A DNA stretch of 27,820 nt from NCBI RefSeq assembly GCF_937890665.1, contig NZ_CALADU010000098.1:1-27820 (forward strand). The letters are read 5' to 3'. A model generated the notes under the pieces. That model had not been told where the DNA came from. It made no database searches and worked only from the letters and a program-made list of their open reading frames with translations. This stretch comes from an uncultured Subdoligranulum sp. GTDB taxonomy: Bacteria; Bacillota_A; Clostridia; Oscillospirales; Ruminococcaceae. Each line of letters starts with the position of its first letter. Position 1 is the first letter of the stretch. Position numbers and translations under genes: made by a program. Positions 1-7,384 of the stretch are shown piece after piece.

Positions 1-69
1 TAAATCTTCTAAGAAATCCCACAACTCAGAATTTCCGTCTGCCTTTTCGTAAAATTCAACTGTGTACAT
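1..69 (-). CDS. RelE/ParE-family (Gp49/HigB-like) toxin, partial
   Basis: Only the first 23 codons are in the window; the gene runs off the left edge. Translation from the ATG at 67-69 begins MYTVEFYEKADG and continues through SELWDFLEDL. From memory, this opening is typical of the phage Gp49-like RelE/ParE toxins (mRNA interferase type) found in conjugative elements of gut Firmicutes. A GGAG ribosome binding site lies 7 nt before the ATG. In this family the toxin gene usually precedes a XRE-type antitoxin gene, which would lie outside the window. It is transcribed away from the conjugation operon, and the palindrome at 98-125 lies in the shared upstream region. Without the rest of the protein the family call is good but function is inferred. 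Confidence 0.7.
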   Translation of the reverse strand, partial: MYTVEFYEKADGNSELWDFLEDL

Positions 70-97
70 TGAACTACTCCAAATCCTTTTCTTTATG

Positions 98-125
98 CTT
101 ATGATAGCACAAATGCTATCATAAG
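98..125. promoter_or_regulatory. Palindromic operator-like site between toxin gene and conjugation operon
   Basis: The 12-nt arms CTTATGATAGCA (98-109) and TGCTATCATAAG (114-125) are perfect inverted repeats around a CAAA spacer. The site lies about 30 nt upstream of the toxin start and about 45 nt upstream of the VirB6-like start. Toxin-antitoxin complexes of this class usually bind such palindromes over their own promoter, so autoregulation is the likely role. The arms contain TATGAT/TATCAT strings that could double as -10 elements. That it also affects the conjugation operon is only inference. Confidence 0.6.
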
Positions 126-168
126 TCAACTACTCATCTGTTATCAAAATACGAAAGAAGGTGAAAAC

Positions 169-999
169 TTGAATCAAAACTGGATCGTTGAGAATCTGAA
201 CAATGCTTTTTCCACATGGAATGGAAAGCTGGGCGAGTTATGGGGGCTGGTGACAACCGGCCCCCAAACTTTTAAGGGTGGCGCTGTGTGGGGCGTGATG
301 CAGACCTTGCACAATGGTATGGTTGGCATCGGTTATGCGCTGGTCGTGCTATTCTTTGCTATATCGCTATGCAAAAACACAATGAATTTTCACGAGTTAA
401 AACGCCCCGAAGCAGCCATCCACTACTTTCTCCGCTTTGTGGCGGCAAAAGCGCTTGTGGGATATGGCATGGATATTATGCTGAATGTGTTTTCCATCTG
501 CAACGGCATCGTCACAGATATGGCCAACAGCATGGGCGGTATCTCGGAAGCTATGGTGTCGCTGCCCGCAGAAATGCAAACAGCTATCGAAAATGTGGGA
601 TTTCTCGCCAGCATACCGCTATGGCTCGTAACGATTCTCGGCAGCTTGTTCATTACGGTGCTTTCCTTTGTAATGATTCTTACCGTGTATGGTCGCTTTT
701 TCCGCTTGTATATGTACACGGCGCTGGCTCCGCTGCCGCTGGCGGCTTTTGCGGGGGAAAGTACACAATCTGTGGGCATATCATTTTTGAAAAGCTATGT
801 CGGCGTGTGCCTAGAGGGTGCGGTCATTGTGCTGGCCTGCGTGATTTACTCGGCATTTGTCAGTACGCCGACAGTAGCCAGCGGTGAGGCCACTACCATC
901 GTGTGGAGTTACCTTGCCGAAACAGTATTCAATATGCTCGTACTTGTGGGGCTAATAAAAGGCTCTGACCGAATTATCCATGAAATGATGGGGTTGTAA
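169..999 (+). CDS. VirB6/TrbL-like conjugal transfer membrane protein (CD1112 family)
   Basis: A 276-aa polytopic membrane protein with about six hydrophobic segments (near residues 48-66, 85-110, 148-173, 178-195, 205-230 and 250-270). The aromatic N-terminus NWIVENLNNAF and the RFFRLYMYTALAPLPLAAFAG stretch fit the VirB6/TrbL-like proteins of Tn1549/CTn-type elements. Such proteins form the inner-membrane channel core of a type IV secretion system. The start is TTG at 169, preceded by GAAAGAAGGTG; the GTG at 161 is in another frame and stops at once. The PrgI-like gene starts 1 nt after the stop codon, so the genes are almost certainly cotranscribed. Family assignment is confident; channel role is from family knowledge. 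Confidence 0.85.
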   Translation: MNQNWIVENLNNAFSTWNGKLGELWGLVTTGPQTFKGGAVWGVMQTLHNGMVGIGYALVVLFFAISLCKNTMNFHELKRPEAAIHYFLRFVAAKALVGYGMDIMLNVFSICNGIVTDMANSMGGISEAMVSLPAEMQTAIENVGFLASIPLWLVTILGSLFITVLSFVMILTVYGRFFRLYMYTALAPLPLAAFAGESTQSVGISFLKSYVGVCLEGAVIVLACVIYSAFVSTPTVASGEATTIVWSYLAETVFNMLVLVGLIKGSDRIIHEMMGL

Positions 1000-1000
1000 T

Positions 1001-1333
1001 ATGCAAATTCCGATAAATAAAGAAATCCGCCATTACCAAGAGGAAATCTTTTTGGGGCTGAATCTGCGGCAGATGATTTGCTCCGGCGTGGCCATTGCCG
1101 TGGCAGTTGCGGTCTATTTGGGGCTGACCCCGCTGTTGGGTCATGAAACGGCGGGCTGGGTCTGCATTGTGGCCGCTGCGCCGATTGCAGCAGCAGGATT
1201 TTTTACTTATGACTGTCTGACCTTTGAAAAATTCCTGCTTGTTGTAATAGACAGCACAGTTATCAGAAACGATTGGCGGTTATGGAAAACCGAAAACAAA
1301 TATTGCAAAAAGAAAAAAGGTGATAAGCATTGA
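1001..1333 (+). CDS. PrgI-family conjugal transfer membrane protein
   Basis: A 110-aa protein with a short polar N-terminus (MQIPINKEIRHYQEEIFLGL), two transmembrane segments near residues 26-46 and 51-70, and a basic C-terminus ending in KKKKGDK. The QIPINKEI(R)xYxExIxxGLxxRQ opening is the hallmark of PrgI-family proteins, which sit immediately before VirB4 in Gram-positive type IV secretion operons and are thought to be VirB3-like inner-membrane partners of the ATPase. Its stop codon overlaps the TTG start of virB4 (TTGA), indicating translational coupling. Length matches the family. Confidence 0.85.
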   Translation: MQIPINKEIRHYQEEIFLGLNLRQMICSGVAIAVAVAVYLGLTPLLGHETAGWVCIVAAAPIAAAGFFTYDCLTFEKFLLVVIDSTVIRNDWRLWKTENKYCKKKKGDKH

Positions 1334-3666
1334 GATTGAGTGAGTACGCATCTACGCGAAAAACACGCGGCAGCTATAAAATGCCGCGTTCGGTGCAGCA
1401 AAGTATCCCGATTGACAGAATCTATGCGGACGGTGTTTGGCAATCGGGAAATGTGTTCAGCATGATGTGGAAAATCAGCGATATTAACTACGCCATGCAG
1501 AGTGACGCGGCCAAGCAGAATATTTTAACGCAGCTTGGCACGGTCTACGCGGGCATCCCCGCTGACTGCTGGATGCAAGTCTGCATCGTCAGCCAGCGCA
1601 TGGATGAAAAAGCCTTTGCCCGTGATGTGCTGTACCACCGCGAGAACGACGGCTTTGATGCCCTCCGCGCCGAGCGTAACCGCCAAATCAAGGCCAACGC
1701 CCGCGAAAATGGAAATGTGGTGCAGCATAAGTACATCATCGTGTCCACAAACAAACCCGGCGTAAAAGAGGCCCGCGAACGCTTTGTACAGGTGCAGGGG
1801 CATTTGCTGTCTGCATTTTCCGCCTTGGAATGTGCCGTCACGCCGCTGGACAACCGCGCACGGCTGGAGGTACTGCACAAGTTTTTCCGCATTTCCGAGG
1901 AGGGGCGTTTTAACTTCGACTTTGATAATTGTGCCAAACTGGGGCAGGACTTCCGCGATTCCATCGCCCCGGACTGCATCCGCTTTTGCAAAAAGCATAT
2001 TGAAATCGAGGATTTTTATGCCAAGTGCATGACGATCAGCGAGTACCCGCAGCAGTTTGATGATAAGTTTATCTCCGCACTGCTTCAGCAAGTGCCATAC
2101 ATTGTGTTATCAATCGACATTGAGCCGGTGGAAACCGAGGATGCTTTCAAAGAAATTGACAATGCGCAGATGAAAACCGATGCCGAGAAAGTCCGTTTCA
2201 ATAAGAAATCCGTGGAAAATCTGGACTTTACTTCCTCCGTACCGCAGCGGACGCAGGAACAGGATCGCATCATTGCCAGCATCCGTAAAGAAATGACGGA
2301 AAATGACCAGCAAATGTTTTTGAGCCTGCTCACCGTCACTTACTTTGCTGACACACTGGAAGATCTCGCGCTGGAAACCGATGCACTGAAAACCACGGCG
2401 GCAAACTATAACTGCCGATTCACCGAGTTGTACTTTCAGCAGGAACGCGCCTTTGACACGGCCATGCCCTACGGTCTGCGCCGCATCGAGAGTGTGCGCA
2501 CGATGCTGACGAAATCGCTGACAGCACTTGTACCGTTCAATACGCAAGAAATTCTCACACCGGGCGGCATTTGTTACGGCAGAAACGCCGTGACAGGCAA
2601 TCTCATCATCGGGCTGCGCACTAGCCTTGTGAACGGCAATGCAATGGTTGTCGCTACCTCCGGCGGCGGTAAATCCATGTTTGTTAAGCTGGAAATTTTG
2701 ATGCTGTATCTGCGGTTTACTAAGGCTAGATTCTATGTCGTAGATCCCGAAAATGAGTACGCGCCCCTCGTGCAGGAATTGGGTGGCGAGGTTGTGAATA
2801 TCTCGGTGGACAGCGCTACGCACTTTAATCCGCTGGACTTCAAATATGATAAGTCAACGAAAATACCTCCCCATGTTGCTAAGGCAGAATTTGTGTTGAG
2901 CCTGTGTGAGCAGATAATGGGCAAGGAGCATATTCTGGCCGGTGATAAAAGTCTGATTGACGATGCCCTTGAAAACATCTACAAACCCTTGATGGAATCC
3001 CACTATACCGCGCCATGCCCGACTATCAAGGACTTGTGGATGGCACTGAACAATCAGCGCGACAAACGGTCAAAGGAAATCGCGCTTGCATTGCGGATTT
3101 TCGCCACCGGCAGTATGCAAGCGTTCGCCCAGCCCACCAACGTGAACATGAGCAACCGCCTGATCTGCTTCAATATCCAAAGTTTGGGAGAGCAGTTAAA
3201 ACCTGTTGCCATGCTCTCTATGCTGGAGTACATCAACACCGCCGTTATGAGCAACGAACGCAACGACCCCAAGGCCGCCACATGGGTATACTTTGATGAA
3301 ATCTATCTGCTGCTGCGCGATTCTTTGAGCACCAATTTCCTGTACACAAGTTGGAAGCGATTCAGAAAGTACAACGCCTACGCCACCGGCATCACGCAAA
3401 ATGTGCAGGACTGCCTTACCAACGACACCGCCTATGCCATGCTGGCAAACTCTGAATTTGTGGTCATGCTGCGCCAAACCAAGGACATTGACAGCGTAGT
3501 AGAACTGTACGGCCTGTCCGAGCCGCAGCGAAAATACTTGCTTCTGGCCCAGCCCGGTGAGGGCATCATCAAGATGGGCAACAGCCTTATTCCATTCAAC
3601 AACCCACAGCCCAAGGATACTAAGACATATAAGTTGCTTACTACAAAGCCCGGTGAAATTGAGTGA
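1330..3666 (+). CDS. VirB4-like type IV secretion ATPase (CD1110 family)
   Basis: A 778-aa protein, the normal size for a VirB4-like ATPase that powers assembly and substrate transfer of the conjugation channel. Walker A reads ATSGGGKS (residues 442-449) and the Walker B/DE motif is VYFDEIYLL with D656-E657. The N-terminal half is the usual poorly conserved VirB4 domain; the C-terminal half is the RecA-like motor with the following ITQNVQD sensor stretch near residue 690. The start is TTG at 1330, with AAAGGTGA 7 nt upstream, overlapping the prgI stop. The next ATG (codon 18, 1381) lacks a better site. Its TGA stop overlaps the possible GTG start of the next gene. The ORF is intact. Confidence 0.92.
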   Translation: MRLSEYASTRKTRGSYKMPRSVQQSIPIDRIYADGVWQSGNVFSMMWKISDINYAMQSDAAKQNILTQLGTVYAGIPADCWMQVCIVSQRMDEKAFARDVLYHRENDGFDALRAERNRQIKANARENGNVVQHKYIIVSTNKPGVKEARERFVQVQGHLLSAFSALECAVTPLDNRARLEVLHKFFRISEEGRFNFDFDNCAKLGQDFRDSIAPDCIRFCKKHIEIEDFYAKCMTISEYPQQFDDKFISALLQQVPYIVLSIDIEPVETEDAFKEIDNAQMKTDAEKVRFNKKSVENLDFTSSVPQRTQEQDRIIASIRKEMTENDQQMFLSLLTVTYFADTLEDLALETDALKTTAANYNCRFTELYFQQERAFDTAMPYGLRRIESVRTMLTKSLTALVPFNTQEILTPGGICYGRNAVTGNLIIGLRTSLVNGNAMVVATSGGGKSMFVKLEILMLYLRFTKARFYVVDPENEYAPLVQELGGEVVNISVDSATHFNPLDFKYDKSTKIPPHVAKAEFVLSLCEQIMGKEHILAGDKSLIDDALENIYKPLMESHYTAPCPTIKDLWMALNNQRDKRSKEIALALRIFATGSMQAFAQPTNVNMSNRLICFNIQSLGEQLKPVAMLSMLEYINTAVMSNERNDPKAATWVYFDEIYLLLRDSLSTNFLYTSWKRFRKYNAYATGITQNVQDCLTNDTAYAMLANSEFVVMLRQTKDIDSVVELYGLSEPQRKYLLLAQPGEGIIKMGNSLIPFNNPQPKDTKTYKLLTTKPGEIE

Positions 3667-3671
3667 ATCCT

Positions 3672-4106
3672 ATGAGTGAAAATGAAATCCGCGTGCTGTA
3701 TGTGCAGCCCGGTAAATACCCGGAGGAACGCACAATTCCCAACACATACGAAGCACGACAGAAACTTGTAGGCGAAGATCTAACCGTTTGCCATCCGTGG
3801 CGGGATAACGCTTGCATTATCAGCAATGACGCCGCGCAGGACCTTGATTTGCCGCCAAACCGTCTTTATGGGTATGATGGCTGCATTGCCGGGTCTTTCA
3901 TTGTTTGTGGGGATAGTGATGACGGCCTTATCAGTCTGACCGATGAACAGATGGCCTATTATGAAAAGCTCTACCACCACCCAATCGCCTTTCTCCCTAT
4001 GGTACACAGCTTCCTGCCGATGAAATGTACCCCCGAACAGTATGAGCAGTTCCAGCGTGACGGCAACAAACTGAAAGTCAAGCCCATCGACCACGGAGAA
4101 CGATAA
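3672..4106 (+). CDS. DUF3846-domain protein of conjugative element
   Basis: A small acidic soluble protein of about 144 residues. The N-terminus IRVLYVQPGKYPEERTIPNT, followed by a VGEDLTVCHPW segment, a LPPNRLYGYDG turn and an IAGSFIVCG strand, matches the DUF3846 pattern (short alpha/beta domain) found in Firmicutes conjugative elements and phages. The function is unknown. The start could be ATG at 3672 or GTG at 3663, which overlaps the virB4 stop (GTGA); I chose ATG, but neither has a strong ribosome binding site. It lies inside the secretion operon and reads in the same direction, so it may be a regulator or anti-restriction type accessory. That is only inference. Confidence 0.7.
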   Translation: MSENEIRVLYVQPGKYPEERTIPNTYEARQKLVGEDLTVCHPWRDNACIISNDAAQDLDLPPNRLYGYDGCIAGSFIVCGDSDDGLISLTDEQMAYYEKLYHHPIAFLPMVHSFLPMKCTPEQYEQFQRDGNKLKVKPIDHGER

Positions 4107-4195
4107 CACCATGATTCTGCACAAACAAAAAGCGGGGTGCCGATCGCCGTAGAAATCAAGAAGCACAATTTTATATAAAATAGGCGGATACCACC

Positions 4196-4585
4196 ATGAC
4201 CGACCCCAAATTTATGTCCCCTCCCCAACGTAGGGCATACTTAACCCACCTTAACCGCTGCAAGGTGATGGACAGCTACCACCGCGCACTGATTTACATC
4301 TTGACAGCAGTACCCGCATTTCGGAATAACATTGACGCTTGTTTCAATTTTGAAAAGGACGAAATCAAGCCGGAATCGCTGGCCGCAGGATGGCAGACCA
4401 GCGGCACAACCAAGTTGACACGGTTTGCCTATAATCTTTGGAATGGATACGATGACAAATCCTGTACACCGTATGACCTGTTCGACTGCTCCTTTGCGCC
4501 GTATATGTACGAAGCCGTAAAACTGCGCTACCCGGAATACACGCGCCAGTTGGATGATGTGGTAATTGACGATGCCCGGAATTAA
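4196..4585 (+). CDS. DUF6075-like protein of conjugative element
   Basis: A 129-aa soluble protein with no membrane segment or signal peptide. Motifs remembered from the DUF6075 family are visible: a SYHRALIYIL helix near residues 23-32, the FNFEKDEIKPESLAAGWQTSG stretch (about residues 46-66), and a TKLTRFAYNLWNGY helix. The function is unknown. The ATG has AGGCGG about 9 nt upstream. Its 3' end overlaps the start of the M23 peptidase gene by about 14 nt, so the two are coupled. The 89-nt gap from the DUF3846 gene is the largest inside this operon. Confidence 0.65.
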   Translation: MTDPKFMSPPQRRAYLTHLNRCKVMDSYHRALIYILTAVPAFRNNIDACFNFEKDEIKPESLAAGWQTSGTTKLTRFAYNLWNGYDDKSCTPYDLFDCSFAPYMYEAVKLRYPEYTRQLDDVVIDDARN

Positions 4586-6245
4586 AGCAAAGCGCAAGCA
4601 GCTTGTGCGCAAAACGCTTATGCGGGCCAAGGCGCAGAGCCAACGCACCGCCGAGCAGCGGCAGGAATCACCCGAAGAATACGCACAAACCGAGGTGCAG
4701 CAGGGCATTTCCGATGTGGTTGCCCGTACAGGCAACACCGCCAAAAGCACCGCCCGCATGAGCTACCGCAAGTTTCGTGCAATGCAGGAGAAGCGGAAAA
4801 ATCTCACCTTGCAGGGCAGCGCCCAATCTGCATCAAAGCTGACTGAAAAAGAGAAAGTCACTGTTCCCACGCAGACCGAGCGCAGGGAAATGTTCAAAAA
4901 GCAGCGTTTCCGGCAAAAGGCCATCGCAGCCAAAACACCAGCGCCGCAAGCCCCTGTGCCGTCATCGGCCACACCGGCACCGCCGCCTTACCAAGCTCAA
5001 ATGCAGCAGCACTTAAAGCGGCAGCACCTGACCCGCGAGGCTGTGCGCCGCTATCTGCAAAAGCAGACGGCTGCCACAGCGGCGGGCAATACCGCTCCCA
5101 TCGTCACCCACGCACCCAAGCTGCCCACAATCAGCAATAAACAAGCCACGGTTGAAGCAATCAGCCGTGGCGTTCATTATATCGCAGCCAAAATCAAAGC
5201 CCTACTCTCCCAAACCGTGCGGCACGCCGCGCAATCGCTGCTGGCCCTGCTGGGCGCGGGCAGCGTGGTGTTGGTGCTGGCGATGGTCATTGGCGCAGCC
5301 GCAGCAGTAATCGGCTCACCCATGGGCATCCTGTTTGCGGACGAATCCAACGACCCCAACAGCATCCCTATTGCCGCAATCGTAGCCAACACCAACGCCG
5401 ACTTCGGCGCGTCCATCAATAACATCGTATCCGCCCACCCGGAGTGCAGCGAAACCACCATCACCTACGACTATGAGGACGGTCACACATGGGCAAGCTA
5501 CTGGCCGGAGGTGCTGGCCATCTTTGCGATAGATACCAACCTCAACTCTGATAGCAACGTTGTCGTTATCAATGCCGCCCAAATGCAGCGCATCCAAGAC
5601 ACCTTTTGGGCTATGCACGAGATCACCTACGAGGTCGAAGAAGTAGACACCACTCCCGAACCCACCGAGGACGCCCCCGACCCGGAGCAGCAGACCGACT
5701 ATATTTTGCACATCACCGTCAGCAGCAAAACTGTGGATGAACTGGCCGAGTTGTACAATTTCACCCAAGACCAAAACGATATATTGCACGAACTTCTCTC
5801 CGATGAAATGCGCCCTACGCTGCTTGCCCTCTGCGGCGGCATCGGCATCATCGAGGATGGCGAGTTATGCTGGCCGCTGCCCGGCCACACCTATATTTCC
5901 TGCAATTTTGGTGACGACGACGCTTACGGTAATTCCGGGCATCGCGGTACGGACATTCCCGCGCCGGAGGGGACGCCGATTCTCGCCGCCCACAGCGGCA
6001 CGGTCATTATCTCCGGCTGGAACAACAGCTACGGCAACCAAGTTTTGCTGGACAACGGCGCGGGCCTGTCCACGCGGTACGCCCACATGACGCAAACTGC
6101 CGTTACCGCAGGGGAAGCGGTAACGGCAGGACAGGTTATAGGGTATGTAGGCAATACCGGCGACAGCACGGGTTTCCACCTGCATTTTGAGGTTATGCAG
6201 AATGGTGTGCGCGTGAATCCTATGGATATGGTTTCCGTGCGCTGA
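4572..6245 (+). CDS. Membrane-anchored M23 endopeptidase of the conjugation apparatus
   Basis: About 557 aa. The N-terminal 200 residues are basic, low-complexity and predicted cytoplasmic (Pro/Ala/Gln rich near 120-145). A single transmembrane segment lies near residues 224-250, then an extracellular region with an acidic Pro-rich linker (about 355-375). The C-terminal LytM/M23 domain has zinc and catalytic residues in GHRGTD (H459, D463), YAH (H507) and HLHFEV (H538, H540; numbering from the TTG at 4566). It should cleave peptidoglycan crosslinks to let the conjugation channel cross the wall. Related elements often carry lysozyme plus NlpC/P60 domains instead. The start is ATG 4572 or TTG 4566, inside the previous gene. 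Confidence 0.88.
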   Translation: MPGIKAKRKQLVRKTLMRAKAQSQRTAEQRQESPEEYAQTEVQQGISDVVARTGNTAKSTARMSYRKFRAMQEKRKNLTLQGSAQSASKLTEKEKVTVPTQTERREMFKKQRFRQKAIAAKTPAPQAPVPSSATPAPPPYQAQMQQHLKRQHLTREAVRRYLQKQTAATAAGNTAPIVTHAPKLPTISNKQATVEAISRGVHYIAAKIKALLSQTVRHAAQSLLALLGAGSVVLVLAMVIGAAAAVIGSPMGILFADESNDPNSIPIAAIVANTNADFGASINNIVSAHPECSETTITYDYEDGHTWASYWPEVLAIFAIDTNLNSDSNVVVINAAQMQRIQDTFWAMHEITYEVEEVDTTPEPTEDAPDPEQQTDYILHITVSSKTVDELAELYNFTQDQNDILHELLSDEMRPTLLALCGGIGIIEDGELCWPLPGHTYISCNFGDDDAYGNSGHRGTDIPAPEGTPILAAHSGTVIISGWNNSYGNQVLLDNGAGLSTRYAHMTQTAVTAGEAVTAGQVIGYVGNTGDSTGFHLHFEVMQNGVRVNPMDMVSVR

Positions 6246-6292
6246 TATAGGCCGGTACCCATTTTGTTTACTTTCGATTGGCTTTGAAAGCT

Positions 6293-6320
6293 GCAGCAGG
6301 GGCTTTTTCCCCTGTGCTGC
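6293..6320 (+). other. Imperfect hairpin downstream of M23 gene
   Basis: GCAGCAGGGG (6293-6302) pairs with CCCCT and GCTGC (6309-6320) around a CTTTTT loop, with a GT bulge in the right arm. It lies about 50 nt after the M23 stop. No U-run follows, so it is a weak candidate for ending the conjugation operon; it may instead stabilise the 3' end of the mRNA. Confidence 0.35.
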
Positions 6321-6351
6321 ACGGACGCTAGTGCCGTTGTGCCTATAAAAC

Positions 6352-6386
6352 AACACCAGCCGTCACGGGGGCGTGACGGCTGGTGC
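6352..6386 (-). terminator. Strong hairpin terminator, probably ending the SOS-island operon
   Basis: The 14-bp perfect stem CACCAGCCGTCACG (6354-6367) / CGTGACGGCTGGTG (6372-6385) has a GGGG loop. Read on the minus strand it is followed by TTGTTTTA, a reasonable U-tail; on the plus strand the tail is poor. It therefore best fits the end of the minus-strand operon that starts at the repressor near 9136, and may also block transcription from the converging conjugation operon. Confidence 0.75.
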
Positions 6387-6410
6387 TGTTATACTTTAGG
6401 TGGGTGGTGT

Positions 6411-6587
6411 TTAATTAACGCTGACGGTAAAGGTTACCGTGTCGGTGTATTCGCCGGAATACTTAATATCGTCACCGGTAAGTTTAAAGGTAAGCTCTGT
6501 ACTGCCTGAGTCTGAGCCAGACTTGACTGCTAGAACGGTAGCACCACTATCAACAACAGTTAGTGCTGCCAGATATTGTTTTCCAAA
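6411..6587 (-). pseudogene. 3' remnant of a beta-rich, probably secreted protein
   Basis: An open frame of 58 codons with no usable start codon, opening after a TGA at 6588-6590 and ending at TAA 6411-6413. From about residue 9 it reads like the last strands of a beta-sandwich domain: LTVVDSGATVLAV, a Ser/Gly/Asp-rich turn, ELTFKLTGDDIKYSGEY, then TDTVTFTVSVN at the stop. C-termini of this style are common in secreted or surface proteins of gut Clostridia, but I cannot name the family. The sequence becomes protein-like almost exactly where the neighbouring 68-aa gene stops, suggesting a deletion or recombination junction that removed the 5' part. Confidence 0.45.
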
Positions 6588-6766
6588 TCACGCAGACGCG
6601 CTTTGTAATCGTTAATAAGCGCCTGCGTGTTTCCTGTATCCGGAAAGCTGACAATATAGCCGTCCTCGGATTCATGAAAGCCGACAAGGCCCGCAAGCCC
6701 TGCCATCTCCGCAACCTTGACCAAGGTGTGGTAATCATACTCGCTGTTGTTTATGTGTAAAATCAT
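6560..6766 (-). CDS. Small hypothetical protein (68 aa)
   Basis: The frame begins MILHINNSEYDYHTLVKVAEMAG and ends in a charged helix, NDYKARLRDLENNIWQH. The ATG has a good AGGAG ribosome binding site 7 nt upstream (GTTAGGAGAACCCC), which supports a real gene. No family is recognised, and there is no signal peptide or membrane segment. Sequence ESEDGYIVSFPD in the middle suggests a small alpha/beta fold. It is the last intact gene of the minus-strand operon before the terminator at 6352-6386. Its last codons lie at the junction with the truncated beta-rich fragment, so its C-terminus may have been altered by that event. Confidence 0.55.
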   Translation of the reverse strand: MILHINNSEYDYHTLVKVAEMAGLAGLVGFHESEDGYIVSFPDTGNTQALINDYKARLRDLENNIWQH

Positions 6767-6823
6767 GGGGTTCTCCTAACTGCTGTCATTTGTTGCGGTT
6801 TGGTTCTGCAAACTGGAAGTTGG

Positions 6824-7354
6824 TTATTTTATTTTATTCTTTCTTTTTTGCCATCGTTCAAACTCATCTTCAGTCATAATATCAGAAAATGCCTCATATG
6901 AATTCAATACTCCGTTCTTTTTTTGTACGAAATAAGTGATTCCTATAGCGACACCAACGATAGCAAAGAGAACAGCAACAATTATCAGCATTGTAAAAAG
7001 TCCCTCAGCAACACCACTGACAATACTCTCTACAATACCTCTCGACAAACAAGTGAACAGTAGGTTGATTCCCAAGCAAATCAAAGCTGTTCTGTTTAAC
7101 TTTTGCCCAGTTAAATCTGTTTGCCATAAAATAGAAAGCACCAGAAAAAAAGAGAGTATAATCCATATAAATATCACAAGAGACAAATTACGTACACCAA
7201 CAGGAAGACCGGAAGATCTGATCATGATGTCTAGAACTGGATTATCTGAAATCTTCATTCCATAATTGATTCCACCAAATATACAAAAATATAAATAACC
7301 AACTATATACAAGGTTGAAAATACTATCAATCGTTTCTTATTCTTTACTTTCAA
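6824..7354 (-). CDS. Hypothetical four-TM membrane protein
   Basis: A 176-aa integral membrane protein of unknown family. Hydrophobic segments lie near residues 9-28, 57-77, 88-105 and 118-143, followed by a charged cytoplasmic tail containing SDIMTEDEFERWQKRKNK. That C-terminal EDEFxxWQKRK motif resembles short tails seen in small membrane proteins of Firmicutes mobile elements, but I cannot assign a function. The start is TTG at 7352-7354 with GGGAGGAATAAAAT directly upstream, an excellent ribosome binding site. The gene is visibly AT-richer than its neighbours, suggesting later acquisition. It follows the ASCH gene by 30 nt in the same direction and is probably in the same transcript. Confidence 0.6.
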   Translation of the reverse strand: MKVKNKKRLIVFSTLYIVGYLYFCIFGGINYGMKISDNPVLDIMIRSSGLPVGVRNLSLVIFIWIILSFFLVLSILWQTDLTGQKLNRTALICLGINLLFTCLSRGIVESIVSGVAEGLFTMLIIVAVLFAIVGVAIGITYFVQKKNGVLNSYEAFSDIMTEDEFERWQKRKNKIK

Positions 7355-7384
7355 ATTTTATTCCTCCCAAAATTCCGATTTATC

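Noticed and set aside
423..779. Long minus-strand open frame opposite the VirB6-like gene
   Set aside because: It is a shadow of a well-supported membrane-protein gene, with no matching family.
4107..4177. In-frame codons after the DUF3846 stop (reading HHDSAQTKSGVPIAVEIKKHNFI) as a read-through extension or gene remnant
   Set aside because: Only 23 codons, no recognisable domain, and no readthrough context around the TAA; chance opening is enough to explain it.
6352..6386. Palindrome as an attachment site or CRISPR-like repeat
   Set aside because: It is a single hairpin with a U-tail on the minus strand and no repeat copies nearby; a terminator explains it.
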